Positions 48,385-60,152 of a stretch of 64,000 bases of DNA are shown here, one piece after another. The translations under genes were made by a program, and so were the position numbers. Origin of the DNA: Malurus cyaneus samueli (taxonomy: Eukaryota; Chordata; Aves; Passeriformes; Maluridae); assembly GCA_009741485.1 (NCBI GenBank), contig CM019214.1, positions 28,038,081 to 28,102,080 of the forward strand, given 5' to 3'. The notes beneath the pieces were generated by a model. The model saw nothing but the letters and a program-made list of their open reading frames with translations. It did not search any database and was not told the DNA's origin. The stretch's first letter is position 1; each line of letters opens with the position of its first letter.

Positions 48385-50541
48385 GTAAGTTCTGGAAGAA
48401 TGCAGCCTGCTGTGGTGAGATTTTTTTTCCCTTTTCCCCCCCTTTTTAAAAATGAATTTTGTAAGTAGATTATAGTGTAGCAAAGTAACTGTTTCCTCTC
48501 TTTCACTTCTGTATTTTTAACCTGTGAGGTTTTTTTCGCAGCTTTTCATATGATGTTTCAAAATACATGCAGCCTTTTGTGAACTTCTGATTACTTTTTC
48601 CTTCTTTAGTGCCCCATGTTGTCTGCATAGACAGTATCTTCCTGGATTTATGTTTTCTTTTCAATGTAAGGATTTGCTTTTCCAAAGGCAAAAGTGTCAT
48701 TTTTTTCTCTGTCTTTTGAGTTTAGGGGTGATGATTGAAGATAATTCAAACCTCAGTGAAGGTGATACTTTGAACTTTGGCAGTAGTGGTAGTTGTTTCT
48801 GTTTTCTGTTACATGTTCAAGGTTGATGCTTCCACTTGCCTTCAGGTAACAGAGGAATGGATCATTGTTTTATTGTACAGCTGAAATCAGGGTTGAATAC
48901 CTCATGGAAATAGTGATAAAATGTGCTTTTGGTCACTGAGGGTTTGCAAGGAGGGTTCAGATCCCTAAGGAAAGCTGCTTTTTCCGTGGCTTTCTTAGGT
49001 ATGGTGTCATGTTTTCTCTGCTTGCAAAGCTTTTGCAGGTTCTTGCCCATGTCCACTAATCCAAGCTCCTGGTCTGCTGTTCACAGCCCCTCTCAGTTTT
49101 GCAGATGCAGCAGTTGGTGGGACAAGCTGTTATCTAGACCACTGAAGTCATCAATGTTTTCAGTATTTCTTGATCTGAATTGCTCTACACAATCAGAGCA
49201 GAGAAGTGCAAGGAGGAGAGAAAGAGAGCTAGTGGCCAAACCTGAGAAATTCCTAGTTTGGTTTTATTGCTGTAGATGATCAGTTTGGAACTGTTCTCAC
49301 CCTGTTCTCTCATTAAGTTTGCACTCGTTTCCTATGCTGGAAAGCCATCCTGGCAAGCAAAGGGAATGTAGTTGATCTCGCTGTGCAATGTTTCTGCTTA
49401 TTTTGTGGCTTTTTACTTTTCACTAAAGCAAAACATTTGTTGAGCAGAATGGATGGAACACGTGAAGTACAAGCAGAGGACTCAGGCAGAGGCACTTGTT
49501 TGAAAACAGATCTAATTTTCAAACACTGGGACTTACACTATCTTGTGGCTTTCTGCATTTTTTCAAAGTTGTGTTTACCCTCATTTTCCTGTGGTTTCTC
49601 AGGCACTAACTCTGATGTGAGTTATATTGAGCTGTGATACAATAGCATGGTTGCTGGGTGTATGAGTTAAGCTGACATGTTGTAAGATCCCAGTGACAAT
49701 ATGCAGTCCTTTGATTGTGTCAACTACATAGACAAGATGTACATAAATTAGATGTATTAGATGTACATAAATTTGTATGACTTCTTGGTTAGTTCTAAGA
49801 ACATTTAGTTGTTAGGACAGAGGGATAATCTGCCTTTACATCTGTGCTAGGGGATGAGGATGCATACATAGTGTTATATGGACAGCTGCAAGTGTGACAT
49901 GCTGCAGGCTTCCAGCTTTGCTAACCTTGAAAGAAATGGTTTATGAGTACTATTCAAGGTAAATTGCATAACTCTTTTATAGGTTTTATGAAAGAACCCT
50001 GTCCTTCTCCATTGGCAGGCCATGGAGATTTGCACTTTCAGCTGTGGAACCCTCTAACCTGATCTGTTACAGGAAAAAAAAGAAAAAGAAAAGGTTTTGA
50101 GCTGCAAACGCTCTATATATCCAAAATTAAATTAAACCCAACTCAGTTTCTCCATCCTTGCAGCACAGAAGATTTTAGGAAGAAACTCTATTATATTAAG
50201 CCTTTGCTACTTTGTAGTTGTTAAAGGCAGTTATAGAAAATGTATATATTTTCTTGTGTGAATAATAATTACTCTCATTTTAGCTCCATTTACCCCTTCT
50301 GATCTGAAGGAGCTGTAATAAGACTATGTACTTCCATGACTGATAAAAATCCATGGATTAAAAATGACAGAAATACTGGAAATGCTAAATTGCTCCTTGT
50401 AAAGGCTTTGGAGTGAAAATGCATGGAGACTGTTGTGTGTGGAAGAAAGGCTGTTTCCATTTTATAGATATTTCTGCTTTGCTCATGGAAATATTGTTTA
50501 AATCTCTAACGATCATTTCATTCTTTGTTTTCTCTTACTAG
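48385..50541 (+). other. ARHGEF7: ARHGEF7 intron 4
   Basis: A 2.2-kb intron from gtaagt to a tctcttactag acceptor. No repeat family or exon recognised inside. A small direct repeat of agatgtacataaatt is present near 49.75 kb. Confidence 0.9.
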
Positions 50542-50743
50542 GACATGACAGATAACGGCAACCATCAGTTGGTAGTGAGAGCAAAATTTAACTTCCAACA
50601 GACAAATGAAGATGAACTTTCTTTTTCAAAAGGTGATATTATTCATGTTACAAGAGTGGAAGAAGGAGGCTGGTGGGAAGGAACTTTAAACGGAAAAACA
50701 GGGTGGTTTCCAAGTAACTACGTACGAGAAATAAAATCAAACG
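50542..50743 (+). CDS. ARHGEF7: ARHGEF7 exon 5 (complete SH3 domain; start codon of the short isoforms)
   Basis: This 202-bp exon encodes the whole PIX SH3 domain. Counting from the ATG at 50545, the atypical AKFNF strand is at residues 13-17 (in place of ALYDY), the acidic RT loop (NEDE) at 21-24, Trp43-Trp44 of the ligand groove, and the P-S-N-Y motif at 56-59. In beta-PIX this domain binds PAK kinases through an atypical proline-arginine motif, and Trp43 is required. Differences from human are few (G for S, H for N near the start; I for V in DIIHV; K for R in NGKTG; IKSN for VKAS). GAC precedes the ATG, giving G at -3, an acceptable start context; this ATG is the first codon of the SH3-first isoforms. 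It leaves in phase 1 at gtgagt. Confidence 0.99.
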
Positions 50744-53070
50744 GTGAGTCTTGAAGGGGAGACCTTATTTGCAGAAATTCTTATTTTGGATAGAGGTTGA
50801 TGGTGGGTTGATTCATTAAAATTTCTAATGCTTTTTGTTTAAGCTTGACTTTATTTGCTGAATGTCATCATAGCAATCATAAATGCTCAGAAACTTGCAC
50901 TTTCCCACCCCGGTTCACTGTATAGAATGCTGAGAGGCTTCTGAATTAGCAGTAAACGTGCAGAAAACTCCCCATTCTGTTTGCTTGTCTGTCATATTTG
51001 GCCTGCTCTCACTTCCTTGGTCTGAATTCCTGGAACATGGAATTTTGAGTCACATGCTGACCTGCTTTGAATTGGTGCTTTGGGTTTAAATAATGAGAGA
51101 GTTCCTACAAAAACAAAGAAAATAAACCAGAAAAAACCCTAAACCAACCAAGAAAATTACTCAACATGTCCCATTACTTAGAAGTAAACAACTGCAGGAA
51201 AGAAACCCAATTCTATCAAAATCTACTTTTGCAAGACAATGTATTTGTGATTTTTCTTTGTTGTTCATATACCTTCAGCTGTTCTTCATACAGGCTTCAT
51301 CCTTCCACTGAAGTTGTATTTTGAACTTTATACAGTGTGGTGCCTTCTATAAATGCCATCTAAATATTGGAAGTATCGTTCCTTTTTAATCCACTAGGAC
51401 ATTGCTGTGGGTGGCATAATTTTTTTGTCTCCTTTATTTCCTTTTTTACTCTATGTCTTTCTTTGCCTGAGCTTATTTTCAGAGATTAGGGATAAGCCTA
51501 GTGGGATAAAATTACCCAGCGTCCCAAGAAGGCTTTGCCACTCTTTCCTTTGTCACAGCTCCAGTGAAAACACACATCTTCTGGGGCTGTGCTGAAGTCA
51601 TTGGTATGGCTTTTTCTGTTTTTTTCCCCATTATGAGGCAGCTATTCAGATGCCTGATTACAGAGTGAGATTATGGGAACACAACTCCATTTTTAAACTT
51701 TCTTCTCCAGTTGCATGCTCCTGTTTTCTTCCTTGATTTGCTATCTACAGTCCCTTGTTGCAAAATGCTAGTCTTAGATCTGCAGCTTCATTGTCCTTTT
51801 CAACCAGATTCTGTCAGACATGGTCACAACGTGAAACTTGGCTTTTATGTTCTTTAGAGATCTCTCAGATCTACTTATCCTGAGAAACAATTCTTGAAGT
51901 CTGGTTTTTGTCTGTAGTGTTGTAGCATCAGCCATGAGGACCCTCTTGTCACATTGTTTATTTAAATCATTGCTGCAGAGATCTTGTTTGGATTTCATCA
52001 GTTTTGATCTCTTCCAATTGCCAGACTGGAACCCAGGTAGGCAGTTAGGGTCCAGAATGGAAATAGATTTAACAGTGAATTTGCAAGAACCAGAAATTGC
52101 CAGTAACTAGAATTAAATAGTTCTTATCTTATTAAGAATACTGCACTTGGGTGAAGTAGCTTTTTTTTTAGTAGGAAGAGAAGACAAGCTGTAGTGCCAA
52201 GGTTAGTACCAAGTACACGATGTTTGTGACTCCTTTCAACCCTGCCCCATCCCTGGGGCTGACATGGTTTTTACTTTCACTTCTTGCCCTCAGAAGAATT
52301 TTCTCCCAAGTTCTTTTTCCTCCACTGTTAGGTGTATTCTCTCTACCATAACAGTTTACCTCTTCTGGCTTCTGCAAGACTTCTGGCATTCTTGGAGTGC
52401 TGTCCCATGTGTTCAGTTTCTTCTGTGGATGGGAATATGTGCCCATGCTTTTTTCTTCTCAGGAAGCTTAGTTCATTGAGTATTACAAGGTTGAAATGAC
52501 TGAGCTGTAGCTCACTAGCTTGCTCTGTTTCTCCTGCATTTTAAAATTACTGCGTTTGGCTTTTTCCAGTACTGTATGGAACTTCACTTGTCCTTTCTGG
52601 TTTCAGGTATGGATATAGCTAGTTCTCTTACTACCAAATCAGCACAACAGGTACTGTGTAATTTATCAAAATGGTAATTTTAACCTCCTTTTATGCATTT
52701 GTAGTATGTTTGAATTGTCTGAAGTTGACTTTTTTGTAAGTAGGATGAGTGGGTGGTAGAAGAAAGCAGCAGGAGCTGCTTAGTGTGTTATTGACTGTGG
52801 AGTTGCAGGTTAGCTTTCCCCCTTCATGTATGTGTGCATGCTCTGGAATTCTTTGTTGCTACTACTCTTATGACCATCTTAGATGTATTTCAAACAGTGA
52901 CCTGACTTCTTCTGCTTACTTTTGCTTCTTCTTGTGTGTTTTTGGTCAGTGTATATGTTTGATCCATGTCAGTTTGCTGGTTTTCCTGTTTTTTCTTGGA
53001 TGTGCTGCTAATTTTTAAAGGAATTATTATTCTTCTGATCCTTTTCCACTTAACTTGTCACTAGTGGGAC

Positions 53071-53140
53071 TTCCTTCCTGCCTTCCTGCCTTCCTGCCTT
53101 CCTGCCTTCCTGCCTTCCTGCCTTCCTGCCTTCCTGCCTT

Positions 53141-53172
<32 letters not shown>

Positions 53173-53607
53173 CCTTCCTGCCTTCCTTCCTGCCTGCCTT
53201 CCTTCCTTCCTTCCTTCCTCTTCCTTCCTTCCTTCCTTCCTTCCTTCCTTCTTCCTTCTTCCTTCTTCCTTCCCTTCCTTCCTTCCTTCCTTCCCCTTCC
53301 TTCCTTCTTCTTCCTTCCTCCTTCCTTCCTTCTTCCTTCCTTCCTTCCTTCCTTCTTCCTTCTTCCTTCCTTCCTTCCTTCCTTCTTCCTTCCTTCTTCT
53401 TCCTTCCTTCCTTCCTTCCTTCCTTCCTCCTTCCTTCCTCCTTCCTTCCTTCCTTCCTCCTTCCTTCCTTCCTTCCTTCCTTCTTCCTTCCTTCTCCTCC
53501 TTCTTCCTTCCTTCCTTTTCCTCCTTCCTTCCTCCTTCCTTCCTTCCTTCTTCCTTCCTTCCTTCCTTCCTTCCTTCCTCCCTCCCTCCTCCCTCCCTCC
53601 CTCCTTC
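53071..53607. repeat. Compound polypyrimidine microsatellite (CCTT/CTT/CCCT)n, ~537 bp
   Basis: The plus strand is almost pure C/T for over 500 bp. The first ~130 bp are built from ccttcctg units (the G is the only purine). The middle consists of interrupted ccttcctt, cttcctt and ttccttctt units. The last ~30 bp are ccctccct units. The Pro/Ser/Leu/Phe frame on + and the Lys/Glu/Gly/Arg frame on - come solely from the repeat. The minus strand at 53578-53605 has repeated GGG runs. Exact length in the genome may be misassembled. Confidence 0.97.
53578..53605 (-). other. Putative G-quadruplex motif
   Basis: On the minus strand, successive GGG runs are separated by single A or AGGA loops, satisfying the G3+N1-7 rule several times. 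It lies at the 3' end of the microsatellite, so on the template strand of ARHGEF7. Folding is inferred. Confidence 0.55.
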
Positions 53608-53625
53608 ATTAATTTTCCTGCACTG

Positions 53626-53641
53626 TTTTTTTTTTTTTTTT
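53626..53641. repeat. Poly-T run next to microsatellite
   Basis: Sixteen T, 18 bp after the polypyrimidine tract. Confidence 0.9.
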
Positions 53642-56600
53642 GTAAGGGTTGTTCCATGAAATTTGTTAGGAATATTTCTGTTCTCAACTGGGTTTTGCTT
53701 TATGGGAAGTGTAAGATCCTAGAGAGAGATCTTCTGTGTTTTCTCTTCCCTTCTGCATTTCTCTTCCCTTCTGTATCCAAGTGCATCGCCCCTGTGTCCT
53801 GCTGTCGGATTTGTTTTTTTTCTGCTGTCCTTATTGAAATAAAGATGTAATGCTATGTATTACAGAACTCTGAAGTTATTTGAATAGTTCTGGTGCGGGT
53901 TCATGAGAAGTATCATCTAGGTTGTATGTATGGCTTCAGTCTCTGTTGCTTTCCTATGTCCCTGCTCTTCTTAGTTTGTCTTCATTAGGAGAGTCCTAAT
54001 TTTTCCATTTTTCTTGTCCATTTTTCTTGACTTCCTAGTAGCTATATATACCTCACTTTAGGATTTTCCTAATTCAGAAGTGTTTTAAGTGCCTTCATGC
54101 CTTAAGCCTGAGGTTGAAACATAAAAGTTTTTCCCCCCATATTTTAAAAGTGGTTAGGAGAACTTGCAGTCTTGCTAGCTCAAATTCAAAATGTGTTTTC
54201 TGTCAGTGTTAAAATAGACTGATTTAAAAAAAAAGATCCAGATAGGATTGTTGAAATACTTACTTTTGATTAAAGTCTCTTTGAAAAATATGTTCATCCC
54301 AGACCTCTCATCTGTTTTCAAAATACTCTGTAAAATGTCCTGGCATAGACGGGATGATCCTATCCTTTCTTCTCTGAAATGTAGCTGAAAATACTGCAAG
54401 TAGTTAGAAATTCTGTGCAGAATGATGCATTATGTGGGGAGCTCCTGGGACATGACTAAAGAAGTCTTGAGTTTGACAAAATTAAAGCCCCTCAGTCTGC
54501 TGTAACCTAACTTCTGCAAATGGAGTAAAAGAAGAAAGGAGTGAAGTTATTTATGCATGTTTTTGTTTTAATTCTCACTGCCTTCATAGGCATTAGATGT
54601 TCAGAGAAATGGATTTTTGTTTCAAATTAAAATCCTCTAGGGTAAAAAAGCTGTAGATGTGTAATCTTAGCTTGTATGGTGGCTCGGAAGTTAGATATTC
54701 AAGGGCTGGAAGGAAGAGATGTGTGGCAATGGAATTGCCTTTATCCACATCAATTTCTTAAAGGTTGTTTAAGAAAAGTAAGCTGCTTTAAATAAATTAC
54801 ACAAGCAGAGCATATTATGAGATATCTCACAGTAATTGTGCCTATGTCATAATTTGTTTTACTGTGCCAGAGTGATTAGAGTTAGCACATAATGCTAATA
54901 CATGTGTGAGGTGAGCTACGAATTGTTATAGAACACATACTGAGATTATTGAGCAAAGCACAGCATTTAGTTTTCTTAGGTTGACCATGACTATTTTGGG
55001 GAAAAATAAATTTGGTTGAGAAAACTGTTTTGCTTTTGAGTGTGTGTTTATTATATCCCCCTCAAGGGGAATATAATCAAGGGGAAAAGGAGGATTTGTT
55101 TAATGTTTTGGTAGTTATGATCAAACATGTAAATATTAAAAAAAAACTAGTATTTTCTATTCAGGTATGTTCCTACACTGCACGTTCCTAAAGCTTCAGA
55201 AAATTGGTCCATTCCTCTCTCTCTCCTTCCTGTGCATACGTTTTCATTTCCATTTTCAAACCCTGTAAAATCCTATATTTTTAAATGTTCTTTGATCACT
55301 AGTCAGGAAGTACCTTGAAATGAAAGGATTTTGTTTTCATCCTGCTCTGCTGTTACATGTGACAGAGGGTAAAGGATAAATAATATGTAAACTTGTTAAA
55401 TATTTGCAGCCTTACTGAGGTTGTTTTTGCTTACATGAAATGGAGCAGGAAGGGATGAAGGTGTGGGTGGAGTCTTGTCTCTTACAGTGCTGCTTCTGTC
55501 TCACACAGTAGTTAGAGAGATTTGGAGATTTTAGGGTTCCTTTGCAATGAAGAGTGGTTAGCCAGAATGCGATGCACTTGTTTAGCTACTGTCAGATGTT
55601 AATCAGATTTAAAAAAATCTCATGGTCAGTTGCTGAGTTTTATTCAAGCATAATCCCTTTAAATGGCATGAAATTTATGCAGGAGGGAACATAGCTGTGT
55701 AAAAACTGCATTTGATATGTTACAAACTTCATTCTAATTCTTTGCAGAAATTAATATATCATTACTGCCCTAGTCTCTGTTATGCTTTGTTGACAGTTGT
55801 TAGTATCATGCCCAGTGCAAATTACAGTGATGGTATTTCTTTTGGCTGGTTGTTAAAAAAGCAAAATCCATGTGGGGAAAAGGTCAGAATATAGTGGAGG
55901 AGGAGAGTTTAATCTCTTTTCATCCTGTGGTGCATGAGGGAAGGACAGATTACACTTGGCTTTGAAAAAAGAAAGGAAAAGGAGAAATAGCTGAAACCCC
56001 ACCAAGAATATTAGTTTTTTTCTCCCCAACCATGTACACTTGGAGAAGTATTTTTTTCTCTTGTTAAGTGTAACAGACATTAATAAAGTAGAGGTTGGGA
56101 GCAGTGGATACTGTTGGGGCAGAAGGGTTGGGAGTGCCCATCTTTGCAGAGTGGAGCACTGCAGCGGTGCCTGAGCTTTCTTGAGAGCTGGGAATGAGTT
56201 CAGGTCTGCCGTCCTTGTGTTGGAATTGAGCTGATCTGTCTAGGAAGATGAAACCTTCACTGATAGGGACCACAGAGCTTTTGGTGAACCAGCTGGCACA
56301 TCCTTCCTCCCCAAATGTAGGATGAAATAGCCCAAATTCGCAGCAACACGTGGGGGTGTTCCTGTAGCAGAAGGGTCAAAACACTTTAATAAAGAATGTT
56401 CTGAAGGAAATGGATACTATGTGGAGTAGCAGCATGGAGTGCTGCATGAAGTGTTGCATGAAAGTAAGTATGGTATAAACTGGAGATGGGACAGGAGAGA
56501 GAGAATGTGTGAATGTCCGGTAATTTGAAGGCATGTAAATAGAAAGAAACAGAAGGATTGGGTAAATTGTCTCTTTACAGCCAATTAGTAGACATTTGTA

Positions 56601-57399
56601 AAGAATAAGATAATGTCATTTTAGGGAGTTTGGGGCATCTTAGGTATTACTTAGGGTAAGGTTATAAAAACAGTTCCTTCCACTGAGGATAATTATTTGC
56701 TGGAAGAGTAATGCTAAAAAGCCTGTGCTACCCTCATTCTCCACCCAAAGATGATCTGTTAAGTGAATTCTATCTGGTTTATCACTAGCCACTAGACACA
56801 TGAATGCATTATCAAATGTACCTGTGGGCAGTTGAATGAGATGCTTTGATCATGAGATAAATGGCCAGTGGCACCTTAGCTCTTGGTTTCAGTCACCAGC
56901 AGGATTCCATTTCATCTGTACTTGAGCAGATGCCTGCTTGATTTGGATTTGATCATGTGCTGAGCCATTTTTGTTGTGCTTTCAGCGTTACTGTAACAGA
57001 TACACATTGTGACTGAGAGGAAAGTGGGGAGATGGAAAAATCTTCTGTGTGGGAAAAGTTGGTGTCAGGCTCAGGTCACTCCCTTCCAGTGCTTCGAGAA
57101 ACAGAGCTTCTATGGAGTGGGGAAGGTGCCAGGGTTTTTCTGGTCTTTCAAAAGCATATGGACTTTATACACATAGAGACATAGTGTGCTGAATAGGGGT
57201 GATGCCTCCTTGAAATGTTTTATGAAATATGCTCTGTTTGCAAAAGTACTCTTAATGTTCTATTACCAAGGATAATAAATGACTCTTAAGTTAGCATAAA
57301 CAAAGAAAGTGATTTCTTATGTGCAAGATCAGGATTTTCTTCTGTGTAATGCGTTGTGCAATAAGCTAATTGCAACAAGACTGTTTCTTATTCCTCCTT

Positions 57400-57487
57400 A
57401 TGAAGCAAGGCACTGCTTGGAGGCAGAATACCAGACATGATAGACAGCTGGACTAATTTGCTGTGTCTAATTCTGTGTTTCTACAAT
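57400..57487 (+). mobile_element. Ancient LINE 3' end (CR1/L3-like, tentative)
   Basis: The phrases cactgcttggaggcagaata, ggactaatttgctgtgtcta and attctgtgtttctac resemble the 3' tail of old amniote CR1/L3-type LINEs (consensus like cttggagacaggatactggg, then ggtctgacccagt, then ttcttatgttc). It is very decayed and could be chance. Confidence 0.33.
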
Positions 57488-57778
57488 AGAAATGGCCTTT
57501 ACATTTTGAAAGCCAAATGTTGATTATGACTGTTCAGGCAAAATGATATGAATGTGTCATCTTTTTTTTCTGTCCCGTCTTTAAACCTGAATTTGGACAT
57601 GTATGTGTCTCTGATGGATAACTGAATCAGCTGAACAGCTGGCAATGTAAATGACTCTATATGTTTCAGCAAAAAAAAATCTTGCACTTTCTTCAACAGC
57701 TTGAGAGATGTTGGTTTTGCACCCTTTAAGATAACAAGAGCCAGAATTCTGTGATCAGCCAACTTAACAATGGTCAAG

Positions 57779-57920
57779 CATCTGTATTACGATAAATTCA
57801 GTGACAAGTATTTACCTTTATCCTTAAATAACTCTTGTTTCTCCTTTCAAGACATCTGTATTGTGATAAATTCAGTGACAGGTATTTACTTTTATCTTTA
57901 ACTCTGGTTTTTCCTTTCAT
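57779..57920. repeat. 74-bp imperfect tandem duplication
   Basis: Unit 1 (57779-57852) begins catctgtattacgataaatt and unit 2 (57853-57920) begins catctgtattgtgataaatt. They share cagtgaca-gtatttac-tttatc-ttaa and end in tcctttca. Unit 2 lacks about 6 bp and has several substitutions, so the event is not very recent. Confidence 0.9.
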
Positions 57921-60063
57921 GCTTTTTGGCACATGATTAATAAACCCTTAGGTATTTAGTAAACCTGAAAGTCACTATAAATTGTAGGATAAGTCCAATA
58001 GCTTCCACCGAGGATAAAAGCAAATTACCAAGTTTATGTGGATGACATCATGTTCGTCATTCAGTACAAAGAAAAAAATGGTAATTGTCCCATAAAGAGT
58101 AGCATTACAGATGAATATATAAATGAGTAGCCACACATATGATGTAATTTTAGGTTCTTTCACACTGAGTGTTTGATGGCAAATCTGCTTGAGTTTATGG
58201 CTTTGTTCTAAGGGGGTGGGAGGACTGTCATTTGGAATTACTTGGCTGGATAGCAGAGCACGTATGTACAGCAGGGCTGGTGGCTGAAAGCATCAGTGTT
58301 CCTAGCTGGATAACTGCTGGGCCTAATAGTTTTTGTGCTGTCTGTCAGCTTAAATCTGACATGGGGTGGGTAGGCAGGGGATATTAACCAAGAGGATTTT
58401 ACTGTCATCCCTGAATGTGGTAAGGAGAATTTTTTTTTTTTGGCCCATGTTTGGCAGTTTTAAGACTGTATTTTATTTTTAGATTAGCTTGTTTGAGGGG
58501 AGTTCCAGTGCAATAGAGAGCAAATCCCCTTCAAGATACCTGCATTTGTGTCCTCATGAGGCCTGAGCTGCTCTTCATGGGCTGTTTGCTCCAGCTCTGG
58601 ACCCACTGGCTGTCCTGGTACTGGAGATGACAGGGTGACCTGAAACTGGGCAGCCTGAAGAAGCACTGAGTTGCTCAGGAGAGGCTGGTACCCCAGGGAC
58701 TGTTCTGCTTATGATGTCCTTCCCTGGTCAGCTCCCCTGTCCATGGGAATTTTCCATTGCTGGCCCTTAGCTTGGGTGTCTGGGTTTCTCCTGGAAAGGC
58801 AGGTCTGTGTTTGAGACTTGCATAATTTATTCTTAGCTTGAGGTATCAGGTAAATGAGAGTTAAATTATTCATGTGTCTTTATTAAAGAGTGCTCAAAAC
58901 AGGAGCTTGCTTTTAGGATAAAGGTAGAACTTTCAGTAGGGATGTTTTGATGCTTTTTAGGTTTTGTTTGGGGCAGCTCAGTTGACAGTTTGGTGTTTCA
59001 TAGTTTGGGTGCGAATTACTCAAATGCTTATTTGAAATTTGCCTATTAGGCAAGGCTGATTATTTAAAACCAAACAAAAATAAGCAAACCAAAACACCAT
59101 AATGTCCTGATAAATACAGTCTCACAAGCATTCTCGGTTGAGTGCGCTGTCAAGTGTGAGAGACCAAAAAGAGAGGCTGTAAATCTTACTTGCTGTTTCT
59201 CCAGCATGCAGCATGATGCTTTTGATTTTCTCTCACCTCATGTTTGCTCCTCTGTGATTGACTTAGAGGAGTGGTAGTGGTAGGAGGGAAGACTTTAGGA
59301 GTGTGTTTTCTCTGCCTCTCTGTTCTGGGCCAGCACTTGGGTAACTCTCAGGACTGTTGTTTGGATCTTGCAGATTAGGGTTGTCCTTCTAGCAAGAGTA
59401 TGCATTACTGAGGGGATTCCCTGTGGGATTATAGGGAGGATTAATTGTTGTAAAGAACCCTCTTCTTAAGTGCATAAGCATTTTAATTCTATACTTCATT
59501 AATTGCAAAAGACAATTTGTTTTAAAAGATAATTTTCTGGGCATAAGGTAAGTCACTCCACTAGTAATGTGTTTTGAATCTCTGTTTCAGTGAGGCTGTA
59601 ATGTCTCACCTCTGGAATATTCAGCTTCTGATTGGTCACTTACTTTCAGAGAGTTCATTAAATCAATATTAAAACAATACTACTTTTGTTTGAAATTGCA
59701 TATATAGTTTGAAAATGCGTGTTACTGGTGGTTTTTTTTTTGCTTGTTTGCTTTTTTAATTGCAGGCTATGACAACATTTTGTTTTTAAAAAAATAATTT
59801 TGGAAAAGCAAATTTTATTAACTGACTTTCTTGTTCCAGGAAAAAGAATGGGAGTTTTTCTACTTGCTTTCATTGAGGCTAGAGTTTCATTCATTGTGAA
59901 CACTTTGATTCTTTACCAGAAATTTCAAGTACAAATATGTGTTTCTCAGTGAAGCACCATTTTCACTGTGTCTTGTGATAAATATTTTAAAGCAGTTTGT
60001 TTGGCCTCTAGTGTTGAGCTGTGAAATTGCACCCCATTGACCCCAAAATATCTTATATTTCAG

Positions 60064-60152
60064 AAAAACCAGTCTCCCCCAAATCAGGTACATTGAAGAG
60101 TCCACCTAAAGGCTTTGATACGTCTGCAATTAACAAAAGTTATTACAATGTG
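60064..60152 (+). CDS. ARHGEF7: ARHGEF7 exon 6 (linker between SH3 and DH)
   Basis: After atatttcag, and with the G carried over from exon 5, the exon encodes EKPVSPKSGTLKSPPKGFDT then SAINKSYYNV, matching beta-PIX just before the Dbl-homology domain. It is 89 bp, phase 1 in and phase 0 out, donor gtgagt. The SPKSG and SPPKG stretches are conserved proline-directed sites. The NKSYYNV end leads straight into the first DH helix, which must be encoded by the next exon, outside this window. Confidence 0.98.

Larger units (their letters stand above)
50744..60063 (+). other. ARHGEF7: ARHGEF7 intron 5
   Basis: A 9.3-kb intron from gtgagt to atatttcag. It holds the long polypyrimidine microsatellite (53.07-53.61 kb), a poly-T run, a small hairpin and direct repeat (55.05 kb), a decayed LINE end (57.4 kb) and a 74-bp tandem duplication (57.8 kb). 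The stretches 50.8-53.0, 53.7-57.3 and 58.0-60.0 kb contain nothing else I recognise. Confidence 0.88.

Noticed and set aside
53055..53612. 185-codon Pro/Ser/Leu/Phe-rich frame (+) and 208-codon Lys/Glu/Gly/Arg-rich frame (-)
   Set aside because: Both are translations of the C/T microsatellite; no unique sequence, start context or splice context supports a protein.
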